Below, one piece after another: positions 26,201 to 34,495 of a stretch of 64,000 nt of DNA (position 1 is the first letter of the stretch; every line of letters starts with the position of its first letter). Location of the stretch: the NCBI RefSeq assembly GCF_002846415.1, contig NZ_PJMX01000001.1:868001-932000 (forward strand), written 5' to 3'. The position numbers were made by a program, and so were the translations under genes. A model generated the notes under the pieces. The model worked only from the letters and a program-made list of their open reading frames with translations, made no database searches and was not told the origin of the DNA. The stretch is from Streptomyces sp. TLI_146. Its GTDB lineage: Bacteria; Actinomycetota; Actinomycetes; Streptomycetales; Streptomycetaceae.

Positions 26201-27572
26201 CTGCGATCTTGGCCTGCTTGGCGGCGGCATCGGCCAGCGAAGCGGCGGCCGCGGCGTGCTGCTCGGCGTTGGCGCGCCACTGCTTGGCCTGCTGCTCGTG
26301 CAGTTCGGCCTGGTTCTTGGCGTTGAGGCCCTTGGCGTCGGCCTCGGTGGCGTCGATGGCGTGCTGCGCGGTCTGGCTCGCCTTGACCGCCGCGTCCGCG
26401 GCCGCGGCGATGCCCGCGGCGACTTCGGACCACTGTGTGCCGTAGGTCAGACCGGTCTCGACGAGCACATCCGCCTGGACCTTGGCCTGCCCGGCCGCGA
26501 CCTGGGCCGCCTTGGCGGCGCCGGAGGCGATGGTGACCTGGCGGGCGGCCTCGGTCTTGACGCTGTCGTACGAGGACAGGGTCTTGCCCGCGCGGTCGGC
26601 GGACAGCATGCGGTCCGCCTGGCGTGCCTGCCCGGCCGCGGAAGTCATCGCGTTGGACGCTTCCTTGAGGGCCTTGACCGCGTTGCCGTGGGCGGTGATG
26701 AGCTTGGTACGGGCCTCGGCGGCGCGGGCGGCCTTCTCGGCCAGCTCGCGGAGCTTGTCCGCGGCCTCCTGGGCCTCCTTGAGCGCCTTCTCGTGGGCGG
26801 CCCGGTCGTCCGCGTCCTTCTGGGACGCGATCTGGTAGCCCTTTTCGAGGAAGGCGGCGATGACCTTGTCGTCGTTCGTGGCCAGGGCGGCCGCGGCGGC
26901 CTTCTTGACCTCGGGGCCGCCGGTGGCCACCAGCATCTCGACGCGCTTGCGCAGCTCCGCCGCGCGCTCCTTGGCGCTCTGCTCGTTCTTCTTGTCCTGT
27001 GTGCGGGCGATGTCCGCGCCGAACGCCAGGAAGTCGGCACGGGCCTTGGCGTCGGACTTCAGGACCCGCTCGACCTCGGCGTTGAACACCGGGCCACCGG
27101 TGCCCCGCAGCGCCTCGATCTGCTGGCGGTTCTTGACGTCCGTGCCGTCACGCTTGTCCTTGGCGCGCTGGCGCGCCTCGGCCTCGCCGTGCTCCAGGAA
27201 GTCCTTGACCGCGTTCGGGTCGCTGCTCTCCAGCGCCTTCTTCGCGGCCTCGCGGACCTCGTCCTCCTCGTCGAACTCGGCGTAGTCCTCGACGAGTTGG
27301 CGGTCGCGCTCGGCACTGAGCCGGTCCAGCTCGGAGCGCGGAGCAGGCGGTGTGGCGCCGCCCTTCGGCAGGGCGGCGGCAGCGCGGTCCAGCGCCGCCA
27401 GGGCCCGGGTGTACGACGCCTGCTCGGCGCGGGCGGTGGTCGTGGCGGCGGTGGCTTCGCCGGTCGAGCCGCCCAGGATCGCCAGGACCAGCGTCGCGGA
27501 CAGGGTCCCCGACGCGGCCGCGGCCGCACGGCCTCGTATCCTTCCGGCCTTCGGCCAGAATCTGCCCATCAT
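23247..27572 (-). CDS. polymorphic toxin: ALF repeats, long coiled coil, Hint domain, C-terminal toxin
   Basis: A 1441-residue exported protein. An N-terminal signal/anchor ends near TGEATAATTT. ALF-type repeats follow (about 80-260; DxxAxxxFLxxGxxxA units such as VIAAFLEKGYQIA). An extremely Ala-rich heptad region of some 800 residues then forms long helices. A Hint autoprotease covers about 1178-1331 (SFTAETRVLMADG start, TAGHPFW, and TPILVHN end). The last 110 residues form a separate domain (SLDPCDYTAPS start; MSRSDAQYWRNFYQN; ADLFQYYMDHL end), expected to be released by cleavage after the VHN asparagine. Ser stands where Hint domains often have Cys. ATG at 27572 has GAGGGGG upstream. The toxin's biochemical activity cannot be assigned from sequence. 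Confidence 0.88.
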   Translation of the reverse strand: MMGRFWPKAGRIRGRAAAAASGTLSATLVLAILGGSTGEATAATTTARAEQASYTRALAALDRAAAALPKGGATPPAPRSELDRLSAERDRQLVEDYAEFDEEDEVREAAKKALESSDPNAVKDFLEHGEAEARQRAKDKRDGTDVKNRQQIEALRGTGGPVFNAEVERVLKSDAKARADFLAFGADIARTQDKKNEQSAKERAAELRKRVEMLVATGGPEVKKAAAAALATNDDKVIAAFLEKGYQIASQKDADDRAAHEKALKEAQEAADKLRELAEKAARAAEARTKLITAHGNAVKALKEASNAMTSAAGQARQADRMLSADRAGKTLSSYDSVKTEAARQVTIASGAAKAAQVAAGQAKVQADVLVETGLTYGTQWSEVAAGIAAAADAAVKASQTAQHAIDATEADAKGLNAKNQAELHEQQAKQWRANAEQHAAAAASLADAAAKQAKIAADAAARAKTARVEAEKAEKEAWEHAKKTREARVEAQRQAKIAAEQRAIAERERDLAAQARARAEKERDIAAAARARAEAEARTASAARADAQAAAATAASARADAEKQEGIAAKADENARGEESKARTARNAAFEARQHKDAEAARARATESMEAAARGTVHSTEAKAAAVAARSDADTAAAAADQAQGAADTASGAAVRARSAATEAAGAAARARAAAAEATAHAARANAAANRAEAAAARANAAANRAEAEYQATRAAAQRANQKAAEATAQEARAGLAAHEAARLAGEAAAEAKLSFQAANRTKDEAEGAVREAAMARLQAGIAVQAAGAARTTAAGIADPANTAIALTAPFSGSDVDADFAAEVAKAAEKMGQEQVAAAEAKAAEAVKAAEDAEAAAKRANAQVAPAFRAAADAARSSAAAARSAAAAMKSAAAAAEDGAKARAAAASADKAEAQAREDARLARQAANQAAADAAAARQAANQAEAEAARARGAAAEAEQQAAAAGSAASLAEHEAGVAQGAADQAAKDAEDAGKFADSAETHAKSAKEAADHALDWAKQADEVAKKAEEDQRKRDKEAQEAAANSGKVDAPQLSDEDLKLLEQAGISREDYEKARALAGKDFADLLVELGGEFLKSYFDFDNIKKCFSEGNIKACFWGLVNNLPWGKALKAISDFPLIVKTIQRLAGLGKALEEAAAAKKLVKTTEKVLEKVALCRKNAKPGNSFTAETRVLMADGTHEAIKDVRIGQRVMATNPDSGRAEAKPVTGVIVGEGSKDLVEITVDTDGDAGSATGTLTATAGHPFWTDNQRRWLDAEDLRAGDRLRTPQGELKKVVNTRAWTEVRKVYNLTVDDLHTYYVLAGATPILVHNSLDPCDYTAPSVQDLDSTVTRMGFADRNAFGQAAWGGRSLADATKLKTPEQVAKMKEIGMSRSDAQYWRNFYQNIHNKSVAKFPDNPEKVNPSAGSRADLFQYYMDHLGE

Positions 27573-27780
27573 GGAATAAATCCCCCTCAATTAGAGAAAC
27601 GAAAACACCCCCTGCGCCAGGCGTCACCGCACTGAGGAGCAGGGAGGAAAGGAAAAACGCAGAGAACGAAAGGAGACGCCCGGGAAGGGAAGCGCGGCGC
27701 GCGATCCAGGGAAGCCACGGGGCGTCCCCGGGTGCCGGCCGGGCGGTCAGGCCGGCCGGCACCCGGGACGGATCCGGAGA

Positions 27781-28896
27781 TCAGCCCTTGACGCGGCTCT
27801 CCGCCTCCTGGGCCCGCTCGAACATGTCCTTCCAGAAGCCGGCCGACGCGGCCGCTCCCGCCTGTTCCTCGGCCCAGGACGTCTGGTTGGCCTCAGCCGG
27901 ATCGCCGATGCCCTTCCAGAGCCCGTTCGCGGACTCCTTGGCGGCCTTGGCGACGCTCCGCCAGTTCTCCGCCTGCGCGGCCGCGGCCTCCTGCTCCGCC
28001 AGCCACGCCTTCTGCGCGGAACCGGCGTGCTCGGACACCGCCTTCCAGGCGGCCTCCGCCTCGGCACGGGCCTTCGCGGCGTCGGCTGCGCCCTTGACCG
28101 CCTCCTCGGCGACCGCCGCCTTCGTGATCAGCTGCGACAGTGCGGCACGCCGGGCCGTCTCGGCGTCGGACACGTGCAGCCGGTACGCCTCCAGGTCCAG
28201 CGACCCCCCGGTGGCCCAGCCGTACCCGTAGAACTCGGTGATGTCCGCATCCGCGGCACCCGGCCGCAGCGCCCACTGCGCCGCCACCCGGACCTGCTCG
28301 CCCGGGGCGTTCCGGGCGAGCGCGGCGACGAACTCCCGGTCCGAGGACGCGACTTCCAGGCGATGCCGGACATCGGCCTCACGGCTGTCCCGGTCTCGCT
28401 TCTGGGCCTGCGCGTAGCCGGACTTCACGAAGGCGGCGCGGTCGGCGTCCGAGCCTTTCAGTGCCTTTTCGGCAGCCGCGCGCACCGCCGGGGAGAACTG
28501 CGTGGTGTGCGTGGCCACCACCCGCTCGCAGAAACTCCGGTTCTGCGCGCGCGAGTCCTTCAGACGCTGCTTGGCGTACGCGTAACCGCCGCCGGGAGCC
28601 ATCCATTCGGCGATCGCCTCGTCCCCGCGGGTGCTGCGCAGCGCGTTCCACGCGGAGACGCGCAGCTCGGCCGGCAGCTTCGAGACGGCGATCGAGTGGA
28701 CGTAGTCGCGCGCGCTCTGTGCGGCGGCGGCCTTCAACGCCGCCGCCGGGTCGGCCGACTGCTCCGTCGCGGCGGCGGACAGCGGTGCGTCCGCCCACGC
28801 GGGTGCCGCCCCCGCCGCCAGTACGCCCCCGCCGGTCAGCAGGGCGACCGTCGTGGCCTGCGCGACCCACCACTGACGCCTCACTGCCGACCTCAC
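27781..28896 (-). CDS. secreted ALF-repeat protein
   Basis: A 371-residue protein with a signal peptide (VAQATTVALLTGGGVLAAGAAPAWA, in two parts). Four or so ALF-type units follow (such as SDADRAAFVKSGYAQAQKRD), then an Ala/Glu-rich helical tail (about 250-371). GTG at 28896 overlaps the stop of the upstream RICIN gene by 4 nt (GTGA), so translation is coupled; the longer frame to 29103 is out-of-register RICIN sequence. It shares repeat type with the toxin 190 nt downstream and with the ALF-AbfB protein at the head of the row. Function unknown; ALF repeats are frequent in secreted streptomycete proteins. Confidence 0.85.
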   Translation of the reverse strand: MRSAVRRQWWVAQATTVALLTGGGVLAAGAAPAWADAPLSAAATEQSADPAAALKAAAAQSARDYVHSIAVSKLPAELRVSAWNALRSTRGDEAIAEWMAPGGGYAYAKQRLKDSRAQNRSFCERVVATHTTQFSPAVRAAAEKALKGSDADRAAFVKSGYAQAQKRDRDSREADVRHRLEVASSDREFVAALARNAPGEQVRVAAQWALRPGAADADITEFYGYGWATGGSLDLEAYRLHVSDAETARRAALSQLITKAAVAEEAVKGAADAAKARAEAEAAWKAVSEHAGSAQKAWLAEQEAAAAQAENWRSVAKAAKESANGLWKGIGDPAEANQTSWAEEQAGAAASAGFWKDMFERAQEAESRVKG

Positions 28897-29522
28897 TTGA
28901 CCTTGACCGGCTTGATCTGCCACAGCTGGGCATCGGACTGGTTGCAGTACCACGACTGGGCCTTGACGCCGTTCTCCGCCTTGGCACTGACGATGTCCAG
29001 GCAGCGGTTCTCGGTGTGGGCGGGGCGCAACTGGAAGAGCTTCCTCGCCGGGTCGACGAGCACGGCCTGCCAGCGCATCTGCGCTCCGCCTGTGCACGTC
29101 CACTGCTGAACGGCCGCGCCGGCCTTGGTGCCGCTGTTCTCGACCTCAAGGCACTTGTTGCCGGTCACGGTCCGCAGCTCGTACGAGGCGCCGCCCTTGG
29201 GAACCATGCGCCACTGCTGGGCGGTGTTGTCGGGGTTGCAGGCCCACTGCTGGGCCGGCAGGCCGTCGTTGATCGCGCCGTTGTTGATTTCCAGGCATTT
29301 GCCGCTGGAGGCGACCTGGAGCTGGACGGTCGCCTCGGGCAGCTTCGCCCGCGCGGCGGCCTCGTCGGCGCTCGCGCGCGCCGTGTTGGCCGCTTCCCTG
29401 GCGGTCTTCGCCGCCTTGGCGGCCGCGTCTTCGGCCGCGTCGGCGTGGACGGCGGTCGCGGTGCCGGCCAGGGCGGCGACACTGGCGGTGAGGGCCAGCG
29501 CGGCACGGATGATCCGGGACAT
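28893..29522 (-). CDS. secreted RICIN-type beta-trefoil lectin (paralogue 1)
   Basis: A 209-residue protein: signal peptide (MSRIIRAALALTASVAALAG and on to HADA), an Ala-rich helical spacer (about 30-63), then a ricin-B beta-trefoil. QxW signatures are visible in AQQWACN, AQQWRMV, VQQWTCTGG and AQLWQIKPV. Such domains bind galactose- or xylan-type sugars. ATG at 29522 matches the start of the neighbouring paralogue. It overlaps the ALF gene by 4 nt. The lectin could dock the ALF/toxin assembly on cell wall sugar (inference). Confidence 0.9.
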   Translation of the reverse strand: MSRIIRAALALTASVAALAGTATAVHADAAEDAAAKAAKTAREAANTARASADEAAARAKLPEATVQLQVASSGKCLEINNGAINDGLPAQQWACNPDNTAQQWRMVPKGGASYELRTVTGNKCLEVENSGTKAGAAVQQWTCTGGAQMRWQAVLVDPARKLFQLRPAHTENRCLDIVSAKAENGVKAQSWYCNQSDAQLWQIKPVKVK

Positions 29523-29593
29523 GGGGTGTTCGTTTTCCTCTCGAAGGTGGGGGGTGCTCAGGCCCGTGCGAAAGCCGGTGCCGGGGCCGGTGT

Positions 29594-30151
29594 TCAGGCC
29601 TCGACGGGCTTGATCTGCCACTGCTGGGCCGCGCTGCCGTTGCAGTACCACAGCTGGGCGTTCGCGCCCTCGGTGACGGCGCCGCCCTTGATGTCGAGGC
29701 AGCGGGGCACGGTCGTGTGCGCGGGGCGCAGCTCGTACAGGTCCTTGACGACGTCCACGAGGAACGGGCGCCACCGCATCTGGCCGCCGCCGTTGCACCA
29801 CCACTGCTGGACGTTCGAGCCGCCCTCGGTGCCGCTGTTCTCCACTTCGAGGCACTTGCCGCTGTGCTTGGGCCGCAGCTCAAGGGTGCCGTCGCCGGTG
29901 GGGGCCAGCTCGAAGAGCTGGCTGTCGAGGCCGTCGGCGCACGGGGTCTGCACCGCGTTGGCGCCGTTGCGCAGGCTGCCCTTGTCGATGGTCAGGCACT
30001 GACCGCTGTGCGTTGCCTGCAACTGCACGGTGGCCGGCTCGGGGGCGGCGCCGCTCGTGGTGGTGTCGGCCGCGTGGACGGCGGTGACGGTGCCGGCCAG
30101 GGCGGCCAGGCCGGCGGTGACCGCCAGCGCGCCTCGGATGATCCGGGACAT
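29594..30151 (-). CDS. secreted RICIN-type beta-trefoil lectin (paralogue 2)
   Basis: A 185-residue protein closely related to the next gene: near-identical signal peptides (MSRIIRGALAVTAGLAALAG) and matching QxW and CLxI blocks (VQQWWCNGG, AQLWYCNG, AQQWQIKPV). It lacks the Ala-rich spacer of its partner. The ATG at 30151 is chosen by alignment to that partner; ATG at 30172 would add seven residues. A tandem duplication is the simplest origin. 71 nt separate the two genes, in one row with the ALF-AbfB gene upstream. Confidence 0.88.
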   Translation of the reverse strand: MSRIIRGALAVTAGLAALAGTVTAVHAADTTTSGAAPEPATVQLQATHSGQCLTIDKGSLRNGANAVQTPCADGLDSQLFELAPTGDGTLELRPKHSGKCLEVENSGTEGGSNVQQWWCNGGGQMRWRPFLVDVVKDLYELRPAHTTVPRCLDIKGGAVTEGANAQLWYCNGSAAQQWQIKPVEA

Positions 30152-30218
30152 CGGGTGTTCCGTTCTGTTCATTTCCGCGAAGGAGAGTCTGCGAAGGAGT
30201 GGGGCCGGTCGGGCCGGA

Positions 30219-31820
30219 TCAGGACGCGAGCGGGGTGGCCGGCTTCCAGCTGGCGTCCTGGGCGAAGTCCTTGCCGCCGTCGAAGCGGTTCTTGCCGTCC
30301 TTGGCGGCCGCGTAGACGTCGCCGTCGAAGTGCCGCAGCCAGCGGTCCGGCTGACTCGCCGACTCGAACGACTTGCCCGAGCCGGCGAGGCCCGGGCGGG
30401 CGCACCAGGTGGCGGCCCTGGCCGAGCCGTCGCTTCCGTCGTGCGCGGCGGCGACGACCCGCTGGCCCTTCAGCGTCAGGAAGGAGCCGCGGTCGCGGGC
30501 CGACTCGAAGGAGTAGCAGTCGGCCTTCTTGGCCAGGGAGGGCACCACGACCCAGGTGGCGTCCTCGCGGTCGGCCTGCTTGCCCTTGGCGGCGACGGGC
30601 GCGAGGAAGGCCTCACCGGCGTCCACCTTCGACTGCCGGACGAAGAAACCGCCCGGCTTGCCGGTGGCGGGCTGCAGCGACTGGCGCATCGCGCGGTACT
30701 GGTTCTCCTCCTTGAGGAAGTCGACGACCTGCTCGTCCGTGCCGGTCAGCGCCTTGTTGGCCTTGGTGACGAACCAGGGGTTGACGCCGGTCTTCGCCAG
30801 GGCGGCCGCTATCTGCTTCAGACGCAGCTTGTTGGCCTCGGCGATCTGCTTGCGCCGGTTCTCCGCGTCGGTCTTGTACGCCTTCTCCGCGCCCGTGTGG
30901 ATGAACTCGCGCCAGGCGGCCGCGTCCGGGCTCAGCGCTGCCTTCTGGGCGGCGGCGTACAGCTCGGGGCCGTTGGCGGCGACGGCCTGGCGCAGCAGCT
31001 CGCGGATGAAGTTGTCGTCACTGAGCCCGAGCATGGCCTCGGAGGGCGTGAGGTTGAACAGCGCGGCGGTGGCCCTGCGCGCGGCCAGCTCCTGCCGGCG
31101 CCGCGCCTCCTCGCGGTTCTTCTCCTCAAGCTCCTTGAGCTCGGCCGCCACATCGCGCTGGTGGGCCTCGCGGGCGCCGTTGGTGATGAACTCGCGCCAG
31201 GCGGCCGCGTCACCGGCGAGCGCGGCTGCCGCCGCGGCCTTGACCTGCGGACCGGCGGCCTGGTGCTTCATGACGGCGCGTACGAAGTTGTCGTCGCTCA
31301 GCGCCAGCAGGTCGGGGCTGTTGGGGATGCCCACCGCGATCAGCGCCTGCGACTTGGCGAGCCGGTCGGCACGGGCCGCGGCCTCGCGTTCCTGCTCGCG
31401 CTTCTTGTCGGTCGCGTACGCCTCGTGGATGCCGCTGGCGATGAACCGTACGTGGGCCTCCGCGTCGGGGTCGAGCATGGCCTCCTCGGCCGCCATCCGC
31501 ACCGCTTCGTACTTCTCGCCGCCCTCGCGGGCCTTGCGCCACAGCTCCTGGATGAAGTCCAGGTCGCCGCGCTGGAGCACGTCCCAGGTGGCGTCCAGGC
31601 CGACGACCGCGGCCGCCTCCACGCGCTGCTTCTCGTCGGTGCCGACGGCGGCGGCCGCGGCCACGGCCTGCGCGGGCCTGGCGATGGCGATGCCCGGCGC
31701 GGCCGCACCGGCCACGGCGGCCAGAGCGGTGGTGGTGACGACGCCGCGGGTGATGACCCGGCGCATACGCGCAGGGGTGATGTCTTGCTTGTCCATGCTG
31801 GTTTGGGTTGCCCTCTTCAT
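30219..31820 (-). CDS. secreted ALF-repeat protein with C-terminal AbfB-type sugar-binding domain
   Basis: A 533-residue protein. A basic N-terminus (RMRRVITRG) and hydrophobic segment to about residue 55 form an export signal. Residues about 90-370 carry ALF repeats with long spacers (AWREFITNGAREAHQRD; AWREFIHTGAEKAYKTD). Residues about 385-533 are a beta-trefoil of the AbfB (CBM42) type, with three FES/FD-type blocks and repeated FLTLKGQRVVAA-like strands. CBM42 domains bind arabinose side chains. ATG at 31820 follows GGGGGCATTAC; GTG at 31823 is equally possible. It heads the ALF/RICIN gene row. Confidence 0.87.
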   Translation of the reverse strand: MKRATQTSMDKQDITPARMRRVITRGVVTTTALAAVAGAAAPGIAIARPAQAVAAAAAVGTDEKQRVEAAAVVGLDATWDVLQRGDLDFIQELWRKAREGGEKYEAVRMAAEEAMLDPDAEAHVRFIASGIHEAYATDKKREQEREAAARADRLAKSQALIAVGIPNSPDLLALSDDNFVRAVMKHQAAGPQVKAAAAAALAGDAAAWREFITNGAREAHQRDVAAELKELEEKNREEARRRQELAARRATAALFNLTPSEAMLGLSDDNFIRELLRQAVAANGPELYAAAQKAALSPDAAAWREFIHTGAEKAYKTDAENRRKQIAEANKLRLKQIAAALAKTGVNPWFVTKANKALTGTDEQVVDFLKEENQYRAMRQSLQPATGKPGGFFVRQSKVDAGEAFLAPVAAKGKQADREDATWVVVPSLAKKADCYSFESARDRGSFLTLKGQRVVAAAHDGSDGSARAATWCARPGLAGSGKSFESASQPDRWLRHFDGDVYAAAKDGKNRFDGGKDFAQDASWKPATPLAS

Positions 31821-31926
31821 CACGTAATGCCCCCGTAAGTAAAGGGGAGATGAGGCCGAAGTCTTGAAGAGTCACCCAATAGGAGTCAAACCGGACTAGA
31901 GGGATATGATCTTGTCCAGCACACCC

Positions 31927-31953
31927 AAAAATTGATTTGCTTTTGCAATTTTA
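31927..31953. promoter_or_regulatory. AT-rich inverted repeat upstream of the ALF/RICIN row
   Basis: AAAATTG (31928-31934) and CAATTTT (31946-31952) form a 7-bp inverted repeat in a roughly 30-bp AT-rich patch (31927-31953), the most AT-rich short run near here. It lies about 110-130 nt upstream of the ALF-AbfB start and after the kinase stop, so it is a candidate promoter element, regulator site or terminator for that interval. Confidence 0.4.
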
Positions 31954-31998
31954 TGGGGTGCAAGTGACCTGCCCTTTACCTGAGGAGTCGGAGCCGAG

Positions 31999-33816
31999 CT
32001 ACCTGTTGGCCGCGGCGACCGCTTCGATGACGTCCTTCGCCGCTGACGTCGCATCCCTCATCGTGCTCGCGGAGTCGGGCGGGAGCGCGTCCGCGAAGCC
32101 CGTGCCGCTGTCGTAGACCCTGACCACGACATTCCCCGTACGGACCACGACCGTCGCGTCCTTGTAGTTGTGGTTGTTCGTCTTCGAGTCGGAGCTGATG
32201 GCGGTCACCTGATCGCCGATGCCGGACACGGGCTCGGTCCTGATGTTCCAGGCGTCGGTGCTGGTCCGGACGTCGGAGACTGCGTCCGTGTAGGTGTCCT
32301 CGGCGTGCTGCTGGCCGCTCCGCGTGTCGGAGTCGTGGCGCCACACGGCAACGGAGAGGAAGCGGAAGTGGTCGGTGCTGTCCTTACCGCTCCAGTAACA
32401 GGTGGTGTGGTCGGCCGTATTGCTCGATCCGGCCTCGCCGTTCGTGTCCGTCACGCCGGGCAGCAGCTGCTCAAGCTCCCCTGTGGTGAGGGCCTTGCAG
32501 GCCTCCGGTGCCCTGGCGAACCTCGCGGCGCCGACCTCCGGGCTCTCTGCCGTGCTCGGCGAGTACTTGGAGTGCGAGAGCCCCGTGTCCTCGGAAGGAT
32601 CGTCGCCCTGGCCTTTGGAACCCGTCTCCCCCAGAAAGACCGCGAGTACCGCAATCGCCGAAACCGCCAGGGCCACCCCCAACGCGGCCATCAGCGGCGG
32701 TATACGGCGGCGGTGCCGCTCCGGCCTCGGCGTCGGAGGGTCGAGGAGCTCCGCATCGGCCGGAGAGGCCAGGACGGGGCTGGACGGTGCCCCGGTCTCG
32801 GTAGGCGCGTGGTGCAGCGCGGGCGGCGGTGCGGGAGCGGGAGTGTTGGGGGGTGCCGAAGGTTTGTCCGGCACAACCGGGGGTGGCGTGTGAGGCAGGG
32901 ATGCATCGGTGTGTTCCCGTACGAGCCGGGCGATCCGATCGGGCATCCAACCGGGCTCGGTGAGCAGCACCGTGACGTCGGCCGTCTCTTCCCCCTTGCC
33001 GCACCCGCCCATGGTGGTCAGCCGGTCGAGCAGGGCAGCCACGGTGGGGCGCTCGTCGGGCTCCTTGGCCAGGCACGCGGCGACCACAGGGCGCAGCTCG
33101 GGTGAGAGGGTGTCCAGGCTGGGCTGTTCGTATACGGCACGGAAGTGCAGGGCGTGCGGAGTGCCGCTGCCGAACGGGCCGACTCCGGTGGCGGTATAGG
33201 CCAACAACGCGCCCAGGGCGAAGACGTCGCTGGCCGGTCCGACCGCCCGGCCCGTGAGTTGTTCGGGCGACATGAACCCGGGGGTACCGATCGTCATGCC
33301 GGTATGGGTCAGCGCGCTGTCCTCACCGGCCAGCGAGATGCCGAAGTCGATCACCCTCGGGCCGTCGGCGGCGAGGAGCACGTTGGAGGGTTTGAGGTCC
33401 CGGTGGACGACCCCGGCCGCGTGGATCGCCTCCAGGGCCTCGGCCAGACCCGCGCCCAGGGCGAGTACCGGCCGCACCGGCCAAGGTCCGTGCGCGGAGA
33501 TCGCCTCACCCAGGGAGACACCCGGTACGTAGACGACGGCCAGCCAGGCGGGGGAACCGTCCGGGTCGGCGTCGACCACGCCCGCGGTGAAGGCGCCGCT
33601 GACCCGCCGGGCGGCGGTCACCTCGCGGGCGAAGCGGCGCCGGAACTCGGCGTCCCTGGCCAGCTCCGGGCGTACCACCTTCACCGCGACCAGACGCCCG
33701 GCGGGTGAACGCGCCAGGTACACCTGGCCCATGCCCCCGGAGCCGAGTCGTGCCACGATCCGGTAGCGCCCCGCCTGCCGGGGGTCCTGCGGCTCCAAGG
33801 TCTCCAGCGCTGCCAC
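31999..33816 (-). CDS. transmembrane Ser/Thr protein kinase with external sensor domain
   Basis: A 605-residue receptor-like Hanks kinase. Kinase domain residues 18-275 have the glycine loop GSGGMGQVY, Lys46 in AVKVV, HRD at 138-140 with [12 protein letters not shown] at 157-159 and SPEQLTG. A Pro-rich juxtamembrane stretch (about 305-370) leads to a transmembrane helix at 372-396. The external domain (about 430-605) has an [17 protein letters not shown] start with conserved Cys and Trp, like DUF3558-type lipoprotein domains. GTG at 33816 is preceded by AGGGGG and opens just before the kinase domain. Ligand and substrates unknown; it is next to the secreted ALF/RICIN row but on its own transcript. 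Confidence 0.92.
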   Translation of the reverse strand: MAALETLEPQDPRQAGRYRIVARLGSGGMGQVYLARSPAGRLVAVKVVRPELARDAEFRRRFAREVTAARRVSGAFTAGVVDADPDGSPAWLAVVYVPGVSLGEAISAHGPWPVRPVLALGAGLAEALEAIHAAGVVHRDLKPSNVLLAADGPRVIDFGISLAGEDSALTHTGMTIGTPGFMSPEQLTGRAVGPASDVFALGALLAYTATGVGPFGSGTPHALHFRAVYEQPSLDTLSPELRPVVAACLAKEPDERPTVAALLDRLTTMGGCGKGEETADVTVLLTEPGWMPDRIARLVREHTDASLPHTPPPVVPDKPSAPPNTPAPAPPPALHHAPTETGAPSSPVLASPADAELLDPPTPRPERHRRRIPPLMAALGVALAVSAIAVLAVFLGETGSKGQGDDPSEDTGLSHSKYSPSTAESPEVGAARFARAPEACKALTTGELEQLLPGVTDTNGEAGSSNTADHTTCYWSGKDSTDHFRFLSVAVWRHDSDTRSGQQHAEDTYTDAVSDVRTSTDAWNIRTEPVSGIGDQVTAISSDSKTNNHNYKDATVVVRTGNVVVRVYDSGTGFADALPPDSASTMRDATSAAKDVIEAVAAANR

Positions 33817-33833
33817 CCCGTGCCCCCTGTCCC

Positions 33834-33849
33834 GCGGCCCATGGGCCGC
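33834..33849. promoter_or_regulatory. perfect 16-bp palindrome upstream of the kinase
   Basis: GCGGCCCATGGGCCGC is fully self-complementary and lies 18-33 nt upstream of the kinase start. It is in range for an operator or a short leader hairpin. GC-rich palindromes do arise by chance in this genome, so support is moderate. Confidence 0.4.
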
Positions 33850-34495
33850 TGTCACGATGCCGAACTCTTCGCGAAATGCCAGCTCTTGCCTCAACGCGAC
33901 GCCTTCACGGGCGGCGGTGGGCGCCTTGACGACGAGGGCACTGTCGAGTTCGCGGCAGCGGACGGGCCCGACGCGCCCCGACACTGCCCCGTGTCGAGGT
34001 CACCGGCGCCCCCTCCCCCGCCCTCGCCGCCCGGAACGCTTACCAGCATCGCGCCGCCTGTTCGGTGGAGCCATAGCCGACGATGATCGAACGTGGCTCG
34101 AACTGTCGCGCTCCGGCGCGTGCGCCCCCGGCACACAACTGCCCTGCCGCTCAATGGTTTTCCGAGCCCGAGCCGACCGGCGGACGGCCTGGGACCACCC
34201 GACCTGCGCCGCGTCGCCCCGGACGCGAGACGTCGCCTCCCGAATCGGATGCCGCCATGCGCCAAGTGCGCCTGCGTTCGAGCTGACCGAATACTTTCGA
34301 CGCCCGGAACAAACGTCATACGGGGCAAGACCACTGCATCGAGGTAACAACAACCGATCTTGGCCTGCGCCGGGCGCACCGGCCCTTTACTGGTCCTCGG
34401 GAGCTGACGGGCGCGCTGAGGTCTGCCCTCGTTTCGCCTGCACCGGTTGGCCCGCGTACCAACGAACCACCCCCTCGCGAAGGAGAGCCCGGCCG
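33850..34495. other. long intergenic region between kinase and encapsulin operon
   Basis: With the palindrome this makes a 679-bp gap between divergent genes. It must hold the kinase and encapsulin-operon promoters. I found no convincing protein-coding frame, tRNA or long inverted repeat. A strong ribosome site (AAGGAGAG) precedes the encapsulin ATG at its right end. Confidence 0.5.

Noticed and set aside
23352..27635. 1427-residue plus-strand open frame
   Set aside because: A Gly/Leu/Arg-rich shadow of the Ala-rich coiled-coil toxin on the other strand, with no signal, start site or motif.
33820..34086. Small plus-strand gene before the encapsulin
   Set aside because: Pro/Arg-rich, no ribosome site, no motif and low resemblance to real codon use.
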